A stretch of DNA of 64,000 nt from Monosiga brevicollis MX1 (lineage: Eukaryota; Opisthokonta; Choanoflagellata; Craspedida; Salpingoecidae). A program made the position numbers and the translations under genes. This document shows, one piece after another, positions 30,387 to 42,334 of the stretch. Position 1 is the first letter of the stretch. Every line of letters starts with the position of its first letter. The notes beneath the pieces are model-generated. The model was given only the letters and a program-made list of their open reading frames with translations. It had not been told where the DNA came from and did no database searches. The stretch spans positions 2,026,438-2,090,437 of the forward strand of contig NW_001865039.1 in NCBI RefSeq assembly GCF_000002865.3, read 5' to 3'.

Positions 30387-33300
30387 TCACTTGTTTTGTG
30401 CTTGTGCAGCTCCCACCCCTGACTTGCGGCGTGCGTCGGGACTTGACGTCGCGCTGGTCTTGGCTTTGCTTGTGCCCATGATTGCAGATTTGGGGCGGGC
30501 CTTGCCAGTTGTTCTGTTTGCACTCAAAGTCTTGTTCTGGGCGCTTGACGGCGAGCTTGCCATGGATTTTGGTCGTGTCACGGTGTTGGCCGAGCTGCGC
30601 CCCGTTGGCGTGCGACGATTTGCTCCAGTCGGAGTGGCCGAGGTCGATGAACGAGTTGAGCTCGAGCCGGGCGTCAGTGAGGACCTTGGTCGAGCCTTTG
30701 CGGTGCCCGGTGTACTCGTCCGTGGCGTCCGAGGGGATGCTGTGGCTGAGCTTTGGGCCGAGCTCTGGGCCGATCGCAATGTGCTAGCCGAAGTCGTGCC
30801 CACCTTGCGGACGCCCTTGGGGCTAGAGCCGGCGCTGCGCACTTTTGGGGATGGTGTGGTTGCAGCCAGCGTCTTGTCAGCGACGCGAGTTCCCGCGAGC
30901 GCCGAGTGTCGCCTAGTATCACTTGCCGTGCCGCGAGAAGGTTTCGAGCTGGCACGCTGTGCCGCAACACCCGAACTGGACGGACTGCCCCGAAGCACCC
31001 GGGTAGCTGGTGCCTTGGCCGTCGCAGCGGTGCTTTTGCCGCTTGCCTTGGCCTTGGTAGTCTTGCCAGCTGACGTGCTCCCGGGTTGTGCGCTCGTAAG
31101 ACTAAGGCGGCGAGTCGCTTTGGGTGAGCTCTTTGTCAAACTTTTTGGGGAAGTCTTTGATAGGCGGCGTCGGGCCTTGGGTGAAGTTGAGTGCGTCGAC
31201 GATCGGCGTCGGGCTTTGGGTGAAATCTTGGGCGAGGCTTTGGGTGAGGCCTTGGGTGAGGCCTTGGGTGAAGCTTTCGGTGAAGCCCGAGCGGACGCCG
31301 AGCGCGACTTGGATCGCGACTTGGGCGATCCTGCACCCTGCGTCGAGGGTGGTGGCGGGGAAGAAGCTTGTGCTTGGTCGGCTTCTGCTCGCATTGCATC
31401 TAGTTCAGGCTGAACTCGGTCGAATGCCTCAGGTTGAGGCACTGCCGCCTCGATTGTTTCTTCTTCAACTTGCTTCAAGTCAGTAGCATTCACATCCACT
31501 TCATCGAGAGGCACAGTGCGACGAGGGGCGCTGCTGGGTCGCGGTGCCACGGGCGGCGGGGTGCGAGCGGTTCGCGCTGGAATCGGCACGGGGGCCTTTT
31601 TCTTCGGACGAGGTGCCGGCGCTGGCGGAGCGGAGGGTGTGATAAGCATGTCACGCCCGTCAGGCGCATTGCTAATGTTTTGGCTTGCAAGCCTCTCCGT
31701 CCCTAGACCGGGCTCGTCTGAGCTGGCACTTGTGCCATGGGCACCATCTTCAGCGTTCGTCGTCATGGTGGCGTGATCCTCCTCGTGACCGTGAATCTCA
31801 TGCAGCACGTCACGATCAAGACCTGTAAAGGCATCGGGGGAAACTAAGTCTTCACTCGCTTCCTCATCTTGACTCTGCTGGACCGAAGAAGCAGAAATAG
31901 AGGAGCGCAGCGGCGACGAGGCTGGGCGCTCGGGTTCCGCGATGCGGGGCGGTGGCGCATCACTGCTCAAGCGAATCTCTGCCTGCGTTAGGGAGCGCCG
32001 CGTCAATTTGGCAGCATTGGATGTACGATCCTTCAGAGCAGGGTCGGATGCAGTTTTGGTCAGGCATCGGCGAGCACCCGGCGCGGTGTGCTCGCCCAAC
32101 CACGAGTCAAGGGTCTTCCATCCACCTACACACCCAATAACGGCAGCCAGCAACAAAAAGTACGCGGTCCCATAGTCAGAATCTGCTTTCATGAGAAGCC
32201 CCGCCAGGACAGATCACGGTGCAAGACCCACCTCCGGTTCGCACCATGAAGCGCTGACGCACTTCCCGGACAAAGATGGCCTTGTCCATTCCATCAAAGA
32301 GAAACTTGCCCTTTCCGCAATATTTGTACTATCACATCAATACAAAACGTCACGCCTCCGTTAGCATGGTCTGGAAGTCAGTCATACAAGCTAGCCCTAT
32401 CGGATTTCAGAGCCAGCGGACCTGAAGATTTGCGCCGAGTCCAAGCGCATTGAGACGGTCTTGCATCATTGCATCAAGAGGATCAGTTTTTTTGAGGCCA
32501 TCACGAAACTGTTGCACAACTATCAGCAACCCCATGATGGCAGAGAGCCAGTTGGCTTATCAGACCGACTTGTTTACTCGGAACGGCCTCAAATTGTTAT
32601 TCTTTCAAACAATATTGCTCCCCGTCGCTTGCGAAGCTTGCAAGCGCCCACTTACCGGGAATGCCAGAGGAGGTACGGCGGTTGAGTAGATCGCTTTCGC
32701 GTCGAGACAAGCCGGTGTCCACACGGCTATGGACCTGGGTCACACGCACGGGCTCGTGCAGTTGCTTTCGCCCCTCGGCCTTTTTCTTGCGCTTTTTGAT
32801 AATCTTCATGCTAGCTGGCGCGCTCGTATCAACCTGAAGCACCACAAAATCCGGGACAACAGGGTCAATGCCAGTCAACGCCTCGACACGAGCCTTGATA
32901 TTTACAGTTTGGCGATGCTCTCATTGAGCCCGCTCCACTCCGGCAGGCCTGTCAAACCGACGTCGGACGGAAGACACACCTTGGCGCGCACCCAGCTCCA
33001 ATCAAGCTTGGGGAAGCGGGGAAGCTTGAAGCCGGTCATGAAGCGACGCAGACGTGAGGCAACCACATCTTGCTGCTGCGAGAGCTCTTCTAAATTATGC
33101 GGACCATCTGAGGCCACGGAGGGCCGTTCACTCAAGCGCGCAAGCCGGTCGCGCATTCGCGTGGCCATGCTCTCGTCCGTGGCAGCCAACTGCTGTCGCA
33201 GATCATTGAGTAGCTCCTCCATGGCAGCCAGTAGCTGCTCAAGCTCGACGCTGCCCTCGTCCATGTTTGACACGAGTACTTTGGCACACGTTTCGAATTG

Positions 33301-36300
33301 CGGCAAGCGCACTTCCACAACCGGAAATGTCTACAGAGTTGCAACACACACGATGACAACAGATCAAGCGTGGTGCTTGACATCATATGCAAACACAGGG
33401 AGGCAGAGAAGTGGAAATGGAACCAAAAGGGCGGGGGGAAATGGATGTACTACCATGACAATGCGATGGGAGCGTGCCGCTGAGCATACCTGCCGAAATC
33501 GTTCAAATTGGAGCTGAAGGTCGCTGCTAAGCTGAAAGGCTTTATCTGAGCCAGAGGCAACTACGCGCTGGACCAACTCATCAATGGTCGAGGCACTGGG
33601 CATGTCAGACTCGGTCAAGATGGCTTGGCCCGCCTGGAGCATAAGATCGTGTTGCCCCTGTAAGCGCTGCACCAGTTCAATAAGGCTCTGCGCACCGGCA
33701 TACAAATCATCCATGCTTTCCGAGCAGTCGTCTGCAAACTGCGTGGCGCGCTGCATAATCTCTCTGGAAAATCAAGGAGTGCAGCAAAGCAATACAGCAA
33801 GGAAAAAAAAAAAAAAAAAAAATGAATCAAGAAAACCGATCATCCAGCAAGAACAACAAGCAGCGTTGGCCATAACTGGCCAAGTGAGACGGAAAAAAAA
33901 AAATGCCGTACTTGCGCTTGCGATTGGTTTTGTCACCGAGGAGGTCGAGGAAGCGAGGCGTGCTTGTGTGCATACCAGCCAGCAGTTCTTGGGCTTGGTG
34001 TAGAACTTGGCGTATACCCTTGTTGGCTGGTGGGATTTGACCATGCTCAGTGGCATCAACAGCGTGTAAGAGTTGATTCATCTGCTCATTGGAGCTCCGT
34101 AGACGAGACAAGAGAGCACGGGCGGCTTCCATATCGGCAAATACGGCTTCATCGCTAAGAGCGTCCCCAAAAGGCGTCAAAGCGCGAGACATGATGTCGT
34201 CGTCCTCTGGATCAAGCAGAGTTCCCGTGGCAGGTTCCACCAATAAAGCATCGAGGGCCAGCGCCGGCACGCCCGTCCAATCAATGGCTTGGACACGAAC
34301 CGCTGCGACGTGGCATGGTATTTGGTGCGGATCCAAGGTCAAGAGACGGTTCGAGCAGCGGACATCCTCGTGTACATCCACCACGCCTGCAATGTCGCTG
34401 TCCAAGCATTGAAACGCTTGCCACGGGCCGTTTGGTGTCATGCGAACTTGAATCCGCAGCGAATAGGCCACGTTGTCTTCATTGGCGCCGGCCAAGACGT
34501 AAAGATGTTGAAGCTCCATGCGATGCTCGAGGCGTAGCTCGACCCAAGGCTGGGTGTCCTCGGCCGTGTTAGCATGCCAAAATTGCTCTCTGGTCTGGCG
34601 CCGGAGCCAGGCATAGGAATGAGTGTCACCAATGTCGCTACTGACGACGAGCTGCACCGGACCAGCCGCGTGCTCCTCGTCTTGCCCCGCCTGGCTAGCT
34701 GAACAGCTCGGGGCATTCGATGCGTCATCGGCACGTAGGGTAGAGGCCAAATGCCCGGGTTGTTGTCCATGAAACATGAGTGTGGCTCGAAAGGGCGCAC
34801 TCCAGGATTTGGGACGGAGCTGCAGGCGACGAGCCAAGATCCCGTCAGGAAAGGAAATGAGTTTGGAAGCTGCCGAGAACGGCTTGTCGGCCATCGGCAC
34901 TGGGCTGAACAGTTGGGCTTCTTCAAAGGGCGTGGCTGAAAGCTCGAATTCGCCAAGTGTATCTTCAGCTGCAGTGGCAATCGTCATGCGCTTGAGCAAC
35001 ACCAGGTCGGGGATATTGACAATGAGCCGGTCAGCAAACCAGGTGATGTCATCAAGAATCCACAAATCCACGTCGCCGTCTGTCATGATGAGCTCGAGGT
35101 TGCATGACAGCTGGCGATCCGCTTCGTCCAAGCCAAGAGTCTGGGCCGGAACAACATCGCCGCCCAGAGGATCATCAGTCTCATTGCCATCAGCGTCGTT
35201 ATCATCATCGCCGTCGTCCGTCTCGTCAATGAGCCCGCTCTCAGAGTCCTAGGGCATGCGGGCAGGTGTGTAGAGGCAGCGTCAAGAGGGCAAACGAGCT
35301 CCAGCTGACGCTACTGTTGAAGCACGGACACTGCATCCTGTAATGCGAGTCGATGGAAAGTCGGGCTGGCCTACCTCGCCGAGCTCCAGGTCATCATCCT
35401 TGCCATTGGCGATTGCATCGCTTGCATCATCCTGTTCCTCCTCCTCGGCTTCTATCTCTAGTTCCAGTTTCATCATTTCGGTCGTTTCTGCCAGGCATGA
35501 GCGTGTCAAGAATGAGGAAGAAAGGGGCGAAGGCAACAGGAATCAGCAGCAAATGGCGTGACGATCCAGGTAAACGAGTGCAGGACAACGAACCGATGCC
35601 AACGTAGGCGGCAAACTTGGCCACTTCCAGAATGATACTCAACACCTTCTTCTCGTTGCGCTCTGTGAGTCAAGCAGATGGCAGGGTTCATCGGACATTG
35701 AGAACAGGGGCCACTGCATCTCAGGAGGTGGTGCGCAGAGGCCACGGGCAAAGCACAGCAACAAACTAACGCTCGACGACATCGTTGGTCTCAAAAAGCA
35801 TGTGCTCCGGTAGGCCCAAGTCGTGGCACCAGCGTAAAAAGGTCTAGACCAGCAAACCGCCACAGCATGGCGACCACGGGGATTGAGAAGCTGGCAGCAG
35901 TGACATGTGCGTGCCCACAACAACGGGTTGCTGTGCCTCTTGCAAGCTCCTCTGTCACTTTGTCGGTCAATCTCCGCTATCTCTATGTCTTGATCAAGCA
36001 GTACGAGGTAGGATGTTCGAAGTGCTCACCTCGACGTTGTCTCGAGCAAAGGCAGGGTGGTTGGCCGGCTCGCGACAGCGGAGGCGGGCTGTTCCGTCGC
36101 CCACGCGGCGTTTGGTCTGTTTCCAGATGGCACGTCGTTTATGTACATTCTATGATGATCTCACCGTATCCAGTCATGTGGTGAGCCATGCAAAATATTT
36201 GGGCGCGGATCGGCTCATCATGTGCAACGACAAATAAAAAAAAGGTGGAGGCAGGCATGCACAATCTAGATGCAGCAAGCGGGAGTGCCATTGGTGTCAG

Positions 36301-36777
36301 GTTGAGAAAGAAGCACATACGCGCTTGTTTTCGGGGGTGTCATTGGCGTTTTCGTCAACGCCCTCCGCTTCAATCATGCGCGCCAGTTTGACGAGTAGAA
36401 TACCCGAGCGTAGTTCCTGCATCGGGACAGTACAGGGTTGGGGTGTGTGTGATTTACAGCTCGGCACGGAACGAATAGCAGCTTCTTCAGCCGGGCGTGT
36501 CATACTAGCGCCAAATCTTCACCTTGAAGAGGGATGAGTATGTCAATTCGAGACTGAGGCGTTGATTGAGCCAGTCTGTAATGTCCTCACGCATGGCCTG
36601 AACATCCTCGTCCTGTGCTCGGTGTCAAGAGTGCAGACCAAGTCAATCGAATACTCTAGGGAGACAGAACAGAAGATTGCAAATTGGATGACAGGAACAG
36701 CTTACCTCGTGCTGATGTCGCCAAAATTCATTGCGTGCATCCACCTTGGTAGGGGAAGCAAAGGCCGGGCTGTCCAT
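30387..36777 (-). CDS. GAS2-like cytoskeletal crosslinker: CH domain, discoidin-like block, GAR domain, SPK-rich tail
   Basis: Fourteen exons (36777-36706, 36612-36523, 36416-36321, 36116-36030, 35843-35771, 35662-35594, 35487-35375, 35248-33912, 33763-33490, 33330-32980, 32917-32656, 32519-32422, 32328-32232, 32125-30387) sum to 1585 aa in phase. Residues ~25-190 are a GAS2-type CH domain (LRSGILLVKLARMIE, FARDNVETFLRWC, MLFETNDVVER, NEKKVLSIILEVAKF). An acidic linker follows. A middle block (~330-500) resembles an F5/8-C (discoidin) beta-sandwich (QPWVELRLEHRMELQHLYVL, YSLRIQVR). Helical segments follow, then a GAR domain (~950-1025; YCGKGKFLF, AIFVREVRQRFMVRTGGGW). CH binds actin and GAR binds microtubules in GAS2-like proteins. 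The ~560-residue tail is basic and Ser/Pro-rich, with repeated ASPK units, fitting microtubule binding. Confidence 0.88.
31230..31305 (-). repeat. Coding 12-bp repeat (ASPK units)
   Basis: Five or six tandem 12-bp units in the last exon of the GAS2-like gene encode consecutive ASPK motifs, with scattered SPKARRR copies nearby. These are potential proline-directed phosphorylation sites in a basic, microtubule-binding-type tail. Confidence 0.8.
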
Positions 36778-37428
36778 GGAAGTCATCCTTTGCTGATGTC
36801 TACGGTCTAACCCAACAACCGGGTCTGGGCGAGCTCGCCAGTGTGCTTGCTGGGATTGGGAGGGGGCTTTGTGTTGTGCGCAGGCCCGAGAACCAGCTCG
36901 GTGCCCGCCTCACGAAATAAATAAATAAAGCCTGGAGATGAGATCCTGGCAACGTTCAACGGCCTGCCGAGCGCAGTAAGACTCCAAGGGTGAGCAATCA
37001 ATGATCGACTGCTCCGCCTACCAACTGGGATCGTCGTGCGCCTACCGCCAACCAACCTGCTGCTTGACTCGATCCTTCGATCTCGGACCCATCAAGCGCC
37101 GCAGTACGGCCAAAATCCGAGTGGGCCGAGCAACTAGCGGTACGAACGGAGACCTCGGGTCCTCCGACGCGCGCGCTCTCTCTCTCTCTCGCTCACTCTC
37201 TCTCTTTCTCTCTCTGAAAAAATAAAAATGAGCTGCAGCCGCAATTCGAAATTCAAACTCACGAAACCAGTGAGAAACCTCATATAAAATCCTTCAAAAT
37301 ATCAAAGTCCGTCAGTATCCACACTTTGATTGTATGACAAATTGTGACTTGGCGCCACCACACATAGCCATCAAAGTGTGCCATAGGTCTCTCTTTACTT
37401 TTGTTGTTCATTTCATCTGACATCCTTC

Positions 37429-37431
<3 letters not shown>

Positions 37432-37472
<41 letters not shown>
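37432..37472. repeat. (GT)n microsatellite
   Basis: About 20 GT units; a second tract of about 13 units lies at 37517-37542. Confidence 0.95.
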
Positions 37473-37474
<2 letters not shown>

Positions 37475-37967
37475 CCATCATCTTCCATTTGTTTCTTCGT
37501 TTTCCTGAAGACGGACTGTGTGTGTGTGTGTGTGTGTGTGTGGGCAAACAACATCTTTTGTCTGCGTTTCGGAGAGGCAGGCACGACAGGTAAGAAACGG
37601 CAGCCGCATGTCGCTGCCTTGCTTTGGCGGATTGAGAGGAGCACACTCGATACACGTGGAGGGGTGAGGGGGTTGACAAGGTCATGAGGGTGAGGGAAAC
37701 TGGGAATGTATGAGCATGAATGCATTCAGAAAGCTTCCGATGCTTCTTGGCGAGGGATGACGACGGCACGGAGGCTCATGGACCACGCCCGTTGGCAGCC
37801 CCGGCTCCCTGCACCAGATCACTTGCGTCTCTCTGATGCCACCACTACACATCACATTGCTAGCACATCACTTCCCTCCCAGTTTATGAGGCTCACCTGT
37901 TTGCCTTTTGCTTGCCCAACCCGCTTTCCCGTTTTGATCAAAAGGTACACGCACACGCGCGTGACGT

Positions 37968-38031
37968 GACGAGACGAGACGAGACGAGACGAGACGAGAC
38001 GAGACGAGACGAGACGAGACGAGACGAGACG
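37968..38031 (+). repeat. (GACGA)n pentanucleotide repeat upstream of ATF6-like gene
   Basis: About 12 perfect GACGA units ending about 108 bp before the ATF6-like ATG, so probably in the 5' UTR or core promoter. The 5' edge is CGTGACGTGACGAGACG, which contains two TGACG cores, the half-site bound by CREB/ATF bZIP proteins. Confidence 0.9.
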
Positions 38032-38138
38032 CGTCTTGAAAGCAGCCTCTCATCTGCCTTCAGCTTTTCTCCCTCCCCTCCCTCTCTTTCTTGGTGCCCG
38101 ATTGCCTTTTTTTTCTGGCAAAGGCACCCACCGGTGCC

Positions 38139-40281
38139 ATGGCGCCGACCGCTTTTGACGAGTTTGGCAGTCTCGAGCCTCAAGATCAGCTCTTCGGTGA
38201 GCCTTGCGCTGCCACCCACCACCCGCCACCCGTGGGGCTTCTGGCTGGCATGCTCTGCTCTCATGGCCTACTTTTCCGCCCACGGTCTTTCGCTTGCAGG
38301 TGCCGACTTGAACTTGGGCTTGAATCCTTCCATATTCGACCCCTTGATGCTCGAGGCCACCGTGCCCTTTGACGATGGCGCCGAAGGATCACTTTCGCTT
38401 GATGATGTCACAGGCACAGGCGTATGTGAAGAATCTCCCTTCCCCTCACTAAGCCACGACCCTGCTTTCCTCGACGCCCACGCCACAAAGCCACCACGCC
38501 TCGACTCATTGGTTCGACGCCTTGGCCACTCACTAGGTTTCCAGTGCACTCTCTCCCCCTTTTGGCGAGGACTGTGCACCTATCGGGCAGGACGACCATG
38601 ATGGTAGGTGGCCATGCGCAAAGCACCTTTTCCGGCCCTCGTTTTGCTGGCGTGGACGCTATTGCATGCTCCACCCTCATGAAGAAGTGATGATCACTCT
38701 TGCTTGACTGTGTGCAGGCTCAATCAAGCTCTTTGATACCACACACGAGCTGCCAACGTTTGCCGATATCGTGCAGGTACGAAACTCCCCTGCAGTATGG
38801 TGGGCGCTAATCCCAGTTGTCCTGGCCTCTTTTAACCTGTTCTGGCCCCCTTTCAACCACAGTCAACTTCTGAGGGCACCATGTCATCGGCAGCTGCATC
38901 CCCACTGTCTACGACCAACGCCACATCTCCCCTTCATCACGCCACCGCCCCCACGCACACCCATGCCGGCTCAACCCAATCGCAAGTCCAAGGTGTACCC
39001 ATCGGCCTGGCTCCGCCCACCCCGCCTACAGCTTACCCCCTCTCGACGACCTCGGCAAGGACCACCAACACGCCCTTGGCTGCCCGTGCGGAACCGATGA
39101 AGCGCAAGCGTCGCGCGCGCAAGGCAATAGACCCGACTGCCCTCAGCCCCGTCGAGCTCCTTGAGATCAAGGAGAAGAAGGAGCGCCGCATGCTCAAGAA
39201 TCGCGAGTCTGCTTCCCTCTCGCGCAAACGCAAGAAAGAATACCTCGAAACCCTGGAACATCAGCTCCATGATGCCCAACAGCAGCTGGGTCGAGCACAG
39301 CACCAAATTCAGCAGCTGCAAAACGATAACCACGTGCTTCGGGAGCAACTGGCCAACTACCATGGCTTTGTCAACTCTCAGCCTTCGCTTCAGCAACAGT
39401 TTGCGGCCTTTGCAAGCCAGCGCCCCGCCCGTACCGCTGCGGCAACAGTAATGCTTGCGGCCCTTCTCTGTGTTGCCTTTGTGGGAGCTCCAGGGTCCAA
39501 CCTTTTGCTGCGCGGGGTTGAGGGTCCCACGTCCCCCATGGCCGTGACTGGTGGCGCGTGGCACGCCCGCACGCTGCAGGCAGCCCAAAAGGTACCATTA
39601 CTGGCCCACGTGCACAACGCGCCCTCCGATACGGTGTATCCCCTTGGCCTGCACCACGATCATCTGACCTCGTCGCTCCGCGATGGCCCGCCGCGGGCCA
39701 TGCCTTCAAACATGCTCAACCCCTTGCTCAAAATGCACGAGCATGCGCTAGAGGAGCGCATGATGCTCGATGGTGTTCGCATTCCCACCCCTGAACCAGG
39801 TCATCAATCGCTCGTGGATCCCGAGGAGGAGGAGTTGGACGGTGTACCGACCCTTCGGATTGGACATAATCAGCGCGATGCCCTTGAAACAACAGTGCAT
39901 CGCAAGGACGACACGAGCTACATTTTCTGCACCGAGGTCAAAGTGATCTCTGCTCAGGCTGCTTCCTCGCGTAGCCGCCTATCCTTGATTGTGCCCACCA
40001 CTACTCTTGACGATCTGGACAACGAAGGTTAGTGGTGCTTACCGTCCTGATTGGTTGGATGGCAGTCTCATGCTGTCTCACTTGCCAAGCTTCTTTGCGC
40101 TTCAGTCCTACAACCCTCGCTTACCTTCGCTTGTCGCCAAACGCTCATGTATCACCTTGTCTCACTCTACCCCATGCCATTTTTCTTCCTTGTAGGGGAA
40201 GCGGCACACCTCATGCAAATCGACTGCGACGTGGTCGGGACCAAGTTGATTGCCACAGAGAATGCCACTGTTGTCGGCTAA
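38139..40281 (+). CDS. ATF6: ATF6/CREB3-like membrane-bound bZIP transcription factor
   Basis: Six exons: 38139-38196, 38300-38421, 38570-38603, 38718-38776, 38863-40027 and 40196-40281, 507 aa in phase. The acidic, Ser/Thr/Pro-rich N-terminus (1-185) looks like an activation domain. The basic region (~190-220) reads RRMLKNRESASLSRKRKKEY, with the invariant Asn and Arg, and runs into a leucine zipper. One TM segment (~280-300, AATVMLAALLCVAFVGA) follows. The luminal part ends in MQIDCDVVGTKLI, like the ATF6 luminal C-terminus. By analogy with ATF6, ER stress would move it to the Golgi, where S1P/S2P cleavage frees the bZIP domain to enter the nucleus. That mechanism is inferred. The short exon 3 is fixed by phase. 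Confidence 0.9.
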
Positions 40282-41041
40282 AGCCCCCTTGGACCTCCTT
40301 CAACTTGTTCCTGCCACATAATTTTTGTGTGCCATCTGCGAGAGCGCATCTCGTGCCGATCTCATTGTCCATCAAGATTGCTTTGAAAGTGTTGCCCATT
40401 TGTTGTGCAAAGCGTTTTATCCCGCCCAGGTCTCTGTCGCTACCGCTGATCGGTCATGCGGAAGCCTGTGGTGCTCTTGTTATATCCTCTTCAAGGCGTT
40501 CTGTCGCGTCGTTTCGTACCCATTTCTTTTTTTCTCTTTTCATTGTAATTGGCCCCTTATTATGGGGCTGATGTTGTCATTGCTGTGCAAGCATCCCTTT
40601 CCTCGATGCCTCTACACCTGTCCCCATATTCATACCCGAGTATCTTGTTTGTTTTTACGCTTGCGCCTCTCTGTCTGCCCGTCTCTCTTTCTCTCTGAAG
40701 ACCAATCGAACAAAGCTATGCACATCATCATCATCATCATCCCCCACGAGCCAACTGAGGCTAGCATCGGGTTGTCTAACATGTGTTGCGCGGATTTGGT
40801 CACCACACTTTGCACATTGAGTACTGTCGTCCAAATCCACACCGCTCTTGATGCAGTGCGACCTCGCCTTGCACATTCCTGCGAGCCTTTTAACCACGTC
40901 ACCTGTTCGTACAAGCTGTAGTCATACTGTGCAATTTTTTTTATTCATAACTCGGTCGGGCCTTGCCCCAGAAGTGGTTTGCTTCTGCACATCAAATGTT
41001 CCAAGAATCTTCAACACTCAGCCGAAAGACCACCAGGGGTA
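40282..41041. other. Intergenic between convergent ATF6-like and ARFRP1 genes
   Basis: 3' flanks; T/C-rich with an (ATC)n run near 40728-40741. No gene seen. Confidence 0.6.
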
Positions 41042-42334
41042 CTATGCGGCCGTCATTTTGGGACTACGAAACGGATTCCTTTTGAGAGCAGCTAGAACCC
41101 AGTCGACACAGCTTTGAACGTTGTCTCTACGGCAAGCAAGCACGATACGAACAATGTGATGGTCAGAGCAGCGAGCGGAGCATCGCCTGGGGATATTGCT
41201 GAGGTTTTGGTGCTTGCTTGCTGCATCGTACCCATTGGTGGCGCTGATGGAGTGAACTTTGCAATCTCGAACCCCAAGCTTGTACGCGCTCTGGTTGAAG
41301 ACACCTTTCACCTCGGCGATGGTCATAGCGTCCTGTGACGTCGCGAAAAGAGCCGGCACCATGAGGTGAGCCACAGCCCCTCTACACACTGAACAGTCAC
41401 ACAGCTGCACACCCGCAGCACGCAGCGCCAGGGCTACCTCAATGTCTTGTTTGTTGCAGACCACTAAAATTGGAAGTCCCTCAAGCGGCTTCTCTGAGAC
41501 CATGGCATCTAAACGAAATAGATGTCAAGCAAGACATTACAATGACGAACACGGCAAAAATTGTGTGTTTGGAATTGCGTTGGGATGGCGGGCCATCGCG
41601 TACCAAAGGCAATACGAGACTCTTCAAGGCGTGCACGATCAGCCGAATCGACCACATAGATGATTCCGTGGCATTCTTCGTAATACTGAAGAGGGCATGC
41701 CAAATTGTTCATTGGTCAGTTTGCTGTCGAGCCGCGATGCTGACATGTGCAGATGGACCAGCTGTGCAAAGTCATGGTGGCCGGCCCGGAGGCAAGGAAC
41801 GCACGTTAGGCCAAAGCTCCTGAAGTTCTGCTTGCCCACCCAGGTCCCAGAATGTGATGCGTACGCCTTGACGTCAATGCTGCTCACTATAGATGCATGG
41901 GCACACATGAAAAACGTCTCAATCAGACCGTCGGTTGAAGTGATGGAAACATGCAGGAAAACCCAGGACGGCGGCTATTTCCTGCGTCAAGGCGAAACAA
42001 TACTGACCGTTGAGGCCAACCGTGGGGGCCGTGCGAGAACGGGCTTTGTAACCGGGGCGATTCAGAACTTTGAATTGCTCAGACAGCGTCTAGGCATCGT
42101 CGTGAAGCAGGGCAGCGCAGAAAGCAAAACGGTTCGAGAAGAAATCATCGAGTGAACAGTGGAAAAGTTAAGAGTCCGCAGGACCATCGTGCATCACCAG
42201 GGTATGATCAGCCAAGACGCGAAGGAGCGTGCTCAGCCTACCGTTTTGCCTGCATTATCCAACCCCAGAATCAAAACGTAGTACTCGGGCCTCCGCGTGA
42301 GGTAGTCATAAAAGCCGCTCAGTAGTGAAAACAT
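41042..42334 (-). CDS. ARFRP1: ARFRP1-like Arf-family GTPase (apparent 1-nt frameshift in exon 3)
   Basis: Seven exons: 42334-42242, 42089-42008, 41886-41805, 41685-41604, 41508-41438, 41332-41232 and 41126-41042, about 198 aa. The N-terminus MFSLLSGFYDYL, the P-loop GLDNAGKT, PTVGLN, WDLGGQAELQELW, ECHGIIYVVDSAD and NKQD all match ARFRP1. As in that family, there is no myristoylatable Gly2. ARFRP1 acts at the trans-Golgi, upstream of Arl1 and golgin recruitment. Exon 3 does not keep frame: SSIDVK is in one frame and ITFWDLGG in the next, and its 82 nt are one short of what the flanking phases need. A missing G in AAGGCGTACGC would fix alignment to the family. Sequencing error is the simplest reading; a damaged allele is the alternative. 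Confidence 0.9.

Larger units (their letters stand above)
36778..38138. promoter_or_regulatory. Divergent region between GAS2-like and ATF6-like genes, microsatellite-rich
   Basis: No supported gene. Holds (TC)n at about 37169-37215, (GT)n at 37432-37472 and 37517-37542, and the (GACGA)n tract at 37968-38031. Includes the likely promoters of both neighbours. Confidence 0.55.

Noticed and set aside
30391-31413. 340-codon plus-strand ORF opposite the GAS2-like tail
   Set aside because: Shadow of a repetitive, GC-rich coding exon; composition mirrors the ASPK repeats.
32126-32192. A start Met followed by a hydrophobic, TM-like segment (YFLLLAAVIGCV) at the head of the long 3' ORF of the GAS2-like gene
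   Set aside because: It is intron sequence read through in frame. The acceptor at 32125 joins VRTG to GGWKTL and rebuilds the GAR domain, so there is no membrane segment here.
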